NCBI GenBank assembly: GCA_015062655.1
Contig: SUUG01000018.1
Span: 124,001-188,000, forward strand
Length of the DNA stretch: 64,000 bases
From: Coriobacteriaceae bacterium
Lineage (GTDB): Bacteria > Actinomycetota > Coriobacteriia > Coriobacteriales > Coriobacteriaceae
Reading direction: 5' to 3'
In this document: positions 62,859 to 64,000 of the stretch, piece by piece
Position numbering within the stretch: position 1 is the first letter of the stretch
Layout: every line of letters begins with the position of its first letter
Notes under the pieces: model-generated
The model's input: only the letters and a program-made list of their open reading frames with translations
Told to the model about the DNA's origin: nothing
The model's database searches: none
Program-made: the position numbers and the translations under genes

Positions 62859-63134
62859 TCAGGCGTTTGCAGCGGCAGCCTTGATGGCCTCGAGGGCGTC
62901 CTCGCGGATCTTCTTGGCGTTCACATAGCTGCGAACGATGACCACGTTGCCTGAGAGCTCGGGGGCGAGCTCCTTCACGGTCACGAACAGGTCGGGCTTG
63001 GCGGAAGAGGCGGCGTTCAGGTCCATGGATTCAACGTCGGCCTTGATGCCCTCGGCATCGCAGATCTCCTGGATCTTGCCGGCGAGCATGAGGCTCGAAC
63101 CGATGCCGTTGCCGCACACGGTGATGATATGCAT
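62859..63134 (-). CDS. ulaB: PTS ascorbate-type IIB protein
   Basis: This 91-residue IIB protein starts MHIITVCGNGIGSSLMLAG, with the phospho-accepting cysteine in VCGNGIGSS. It passes phosphate from IIA to the incoming sugar at IIC. AAAGGAG precedes the ATG. It lies between the IIA and IIC genes. Confidence 0.93.
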   Translation of the reverse strand: MHIITVCGNGIGSSLMLAGKIQEICDAEGIKADVESMDLNAASSAKPDLFVTVKELAPELSGNVVIVRSYVNAKKIREDALEAIKAAAANA

Positions 63135-63202
63135 TGCGACTCCTTTGAAAACGTTGCTTGCATGATCGAAACGGACTGAGACAGGATATCCCCACGCCTC
63201 TC

Positions 63203-63655
63203 TCACGAGGAGAAAAACGACCCCATGACGGTGAGGATCTCCTCGGAGCTCTCGCAACCCATGAGCTTTGCGACCGCGTCCTCGTCATCGAACATCTGCG
63301 ACAGCTCCGTGAGCCCCGCGAGATGGGCCGTGGGATCGGGGGCGCAGATGCCAATGAGGACCCCGACCGGGTCGAACTCCTCATGGCCGAAGGGGACGGG
63401 ATCGGCAAGGGTGACCACGCAGATGGCCGGGCGGGAGACGTTGCCCGCGGCCTGCGCATGGGGCATCGCGATGCCCTCCTCGAGGACCATGTAGGGTCCG
63501 AACTTCTCGACGGAGGCGATCATCGACGCCGTATAGCTCGGATCGCAGGCACCGGCGCCCTCAAGAAGGCTGCCGGCAAGCCGGATCGCATCCTGCCAGC
63601 CATCCGCGTGGGCACGGCAGAGCACGAGATCGGAGGTGAGTTCATCCATCAGCAT
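63203..63655 (-). CDS. ulaC: PTS IIA protein, fructose/ascorbate type
   Basis: This 150-residue EIIA-2 domain has the phosphohistidine in EEGIAMPHAQ and the usual VLIGICAPD strand. It phosphorylates the IIB encoded next. ATG at 63655 or 63649 is possible; AAGGGG lies before the first. The start comes 10 bases after the transaldolase stop. Confidence 0.92.
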   Translation of the reverse strand: MLMDELTSDLVLCRAHADGWQDAIRLAGSLLEGAGACDPSYTASMIASVEKFGPYMVLEEGIAMPHAQAAGNVSRPAICVVTLADPVPFGHEEFDPVGVLIGICAPDPTAHLAGLTELSQMFDDEDAVAKLMGCESSEEILTVMGSFFSS

Positions 63656-63665
63656 GCGAGGCCCC

Positions 63666-64000
63666 TTACGGCAGGATCTTGAAGCCGAGGGCCTGGATGT
63701 CACGGGCGAAGCCGCGCACGGTGTCGCGCGAGTACTCGAGCAGGTCGCGGCCCACGTTCTTGCGCTTGGCGAGGATGGAGTTGGGCACGGTGATGATCTG
63801 GCAGCCGATCTTCTCGGCCTGGTAGATGTTCAGCAGCTCGCGCGTGCTCGCCCACAGGATCTCGCAGGCGGCCTTGGGCGCCGCGTAGGCGATGGCGTCC
63901 TCCATGATCGGCATCGGATCCACGCCGGTGTCGGCGATGCGGCCGGCGAAGATCGAGATGATGGACGGCGTCTGGTCGCTCACGGCATCGATGAACTCGT
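63666..64000 (-). CDS. tal: Transaldolase, 5' end outside window
   Basis: Only the C-terminal 111 residues are present. They read SIISIFAGRIADTGVDPMP, then WASTRELLNIYQAEKIGCQIITVP and end in RDIQALGFKILP. These match the C-terminal part of the transaldolase/fructose-6-phosphate aldolase family, where the FAGRIADTG segment binds phosphate. The catalytic lysine lies outside the window. It stands first in the visible PTS operon, where it would rearrange the pentose phosphate formed from the imported sugar. Confidence 0.9.
   Translation of the reverse strand, partial: EFIDAVSDQTPSIISIFAGRIADTGVDPMPIMEDAIAYAAPKAACEILWASTRELLNIYQAEKIGCQIITVPNSILAKRKNVGRDLLEYSRDTVRGFARDIQALGFKILP

Overview
The window is GC-rich, densely packed actinobacterial DNA. 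The gene content (single-locus Tat/Hyp genes, menaquinone methyltransferase, many PTS systems, LPXTG surface protein, nucleoside catabolism, actinobacterial-type aspartate aminotransferase) fits an anaerobic gut member of the Coriobacteriia, most likely Collinsella or a close relative. This assignment is inference from content and style, not from a database match. No rRNA, tRNA, CRISPR array or complete insertion sequence was recognised.

Layout. 1-3.1 kb (minus): tmk-holB-ricT. 3.8-6.3 kb: a type IA topoisomerase with four zinc ribbons. 6.6-9.05 kb: tatA-tatC-hypA-hypB, linking Tat export with NiFe-hydrogenase maturation. 9.2-12.8 kb: STAS protein, TPR protein, small membrane protein, menG and an aspartate aminotransferase. 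13.2-15.5 kb (plus): two small unknown proteins, a tiny membrane protein and an XRE regulator fused to a membrane domain. 15.7-17.1 kb: nhaA. 17.4-21.2 kb (plus): a ferric-siderophore ABC importer of the YclNOPQ/CeuBCDE type. 21.3-22.3 kb: ppaC. 22.9-27.3 kb: a beta-glucoside PTS operon (GH1 enzyme, IIC, a frameshifted IIB, IIA) with a divergent GntR/UTRA regulator. 27.4-31.3 kb: manA, an unusual HPr, a IIA-Glc protein, a truncated VOC gene and brnQ. 31.9-35.7 kb (plus): an LPXTG-anchored beta-helix surface protein and a secreted foldase-like partner. 36.2-43 kb (minus): pcrA/uvrD, rsgA and an ABC-2 exporter. 43.2-44.9 kb: a low-GC island with a degraded conjugative-element surface protein. 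44.9-59.3 kb: a nucleoside island (uraA, deoD, BMP-type nucleoside ABC importer, cdd, pyrimidine phosphorylase, deoC, deoB, nucleoside hydrolase, AzgA-type purine permease). 59.5-61.1 kb: uppP and a universal stress protein. 61.4-64 kb: an ascorbate-type PTS (IIC, IIB, IIA) with a transaldolase that runs off the window.

How the genes work together. The nucleoside island can import nucleosides, split or deaminate them, and turn deoxyribose-1-phosphate into glyceraldehyde-3-phosphate and acetaldehyde. The PTS loci feed phosphosugars to glycolysis and share general components such as the IIA-Glc and HPr-like proteins.

The most striking unexplained feature lies between the genes. Every intergenic gap longer than about 330 bp, except the low-GC island, carries one A/T-richer element of about 70-200 bp. 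Each has long inverted-repeat arms and usually an internal hairpin. At least two families recur (31.5/35.8/38.9 kb and 28.4/57.6 kb). Arm and hairpin differences between copies are partly compensatory, so the folded structure appears to be maintained. They lie in tandem, divergent and convergent gaps, which rules out simple terminators as the general explanation.
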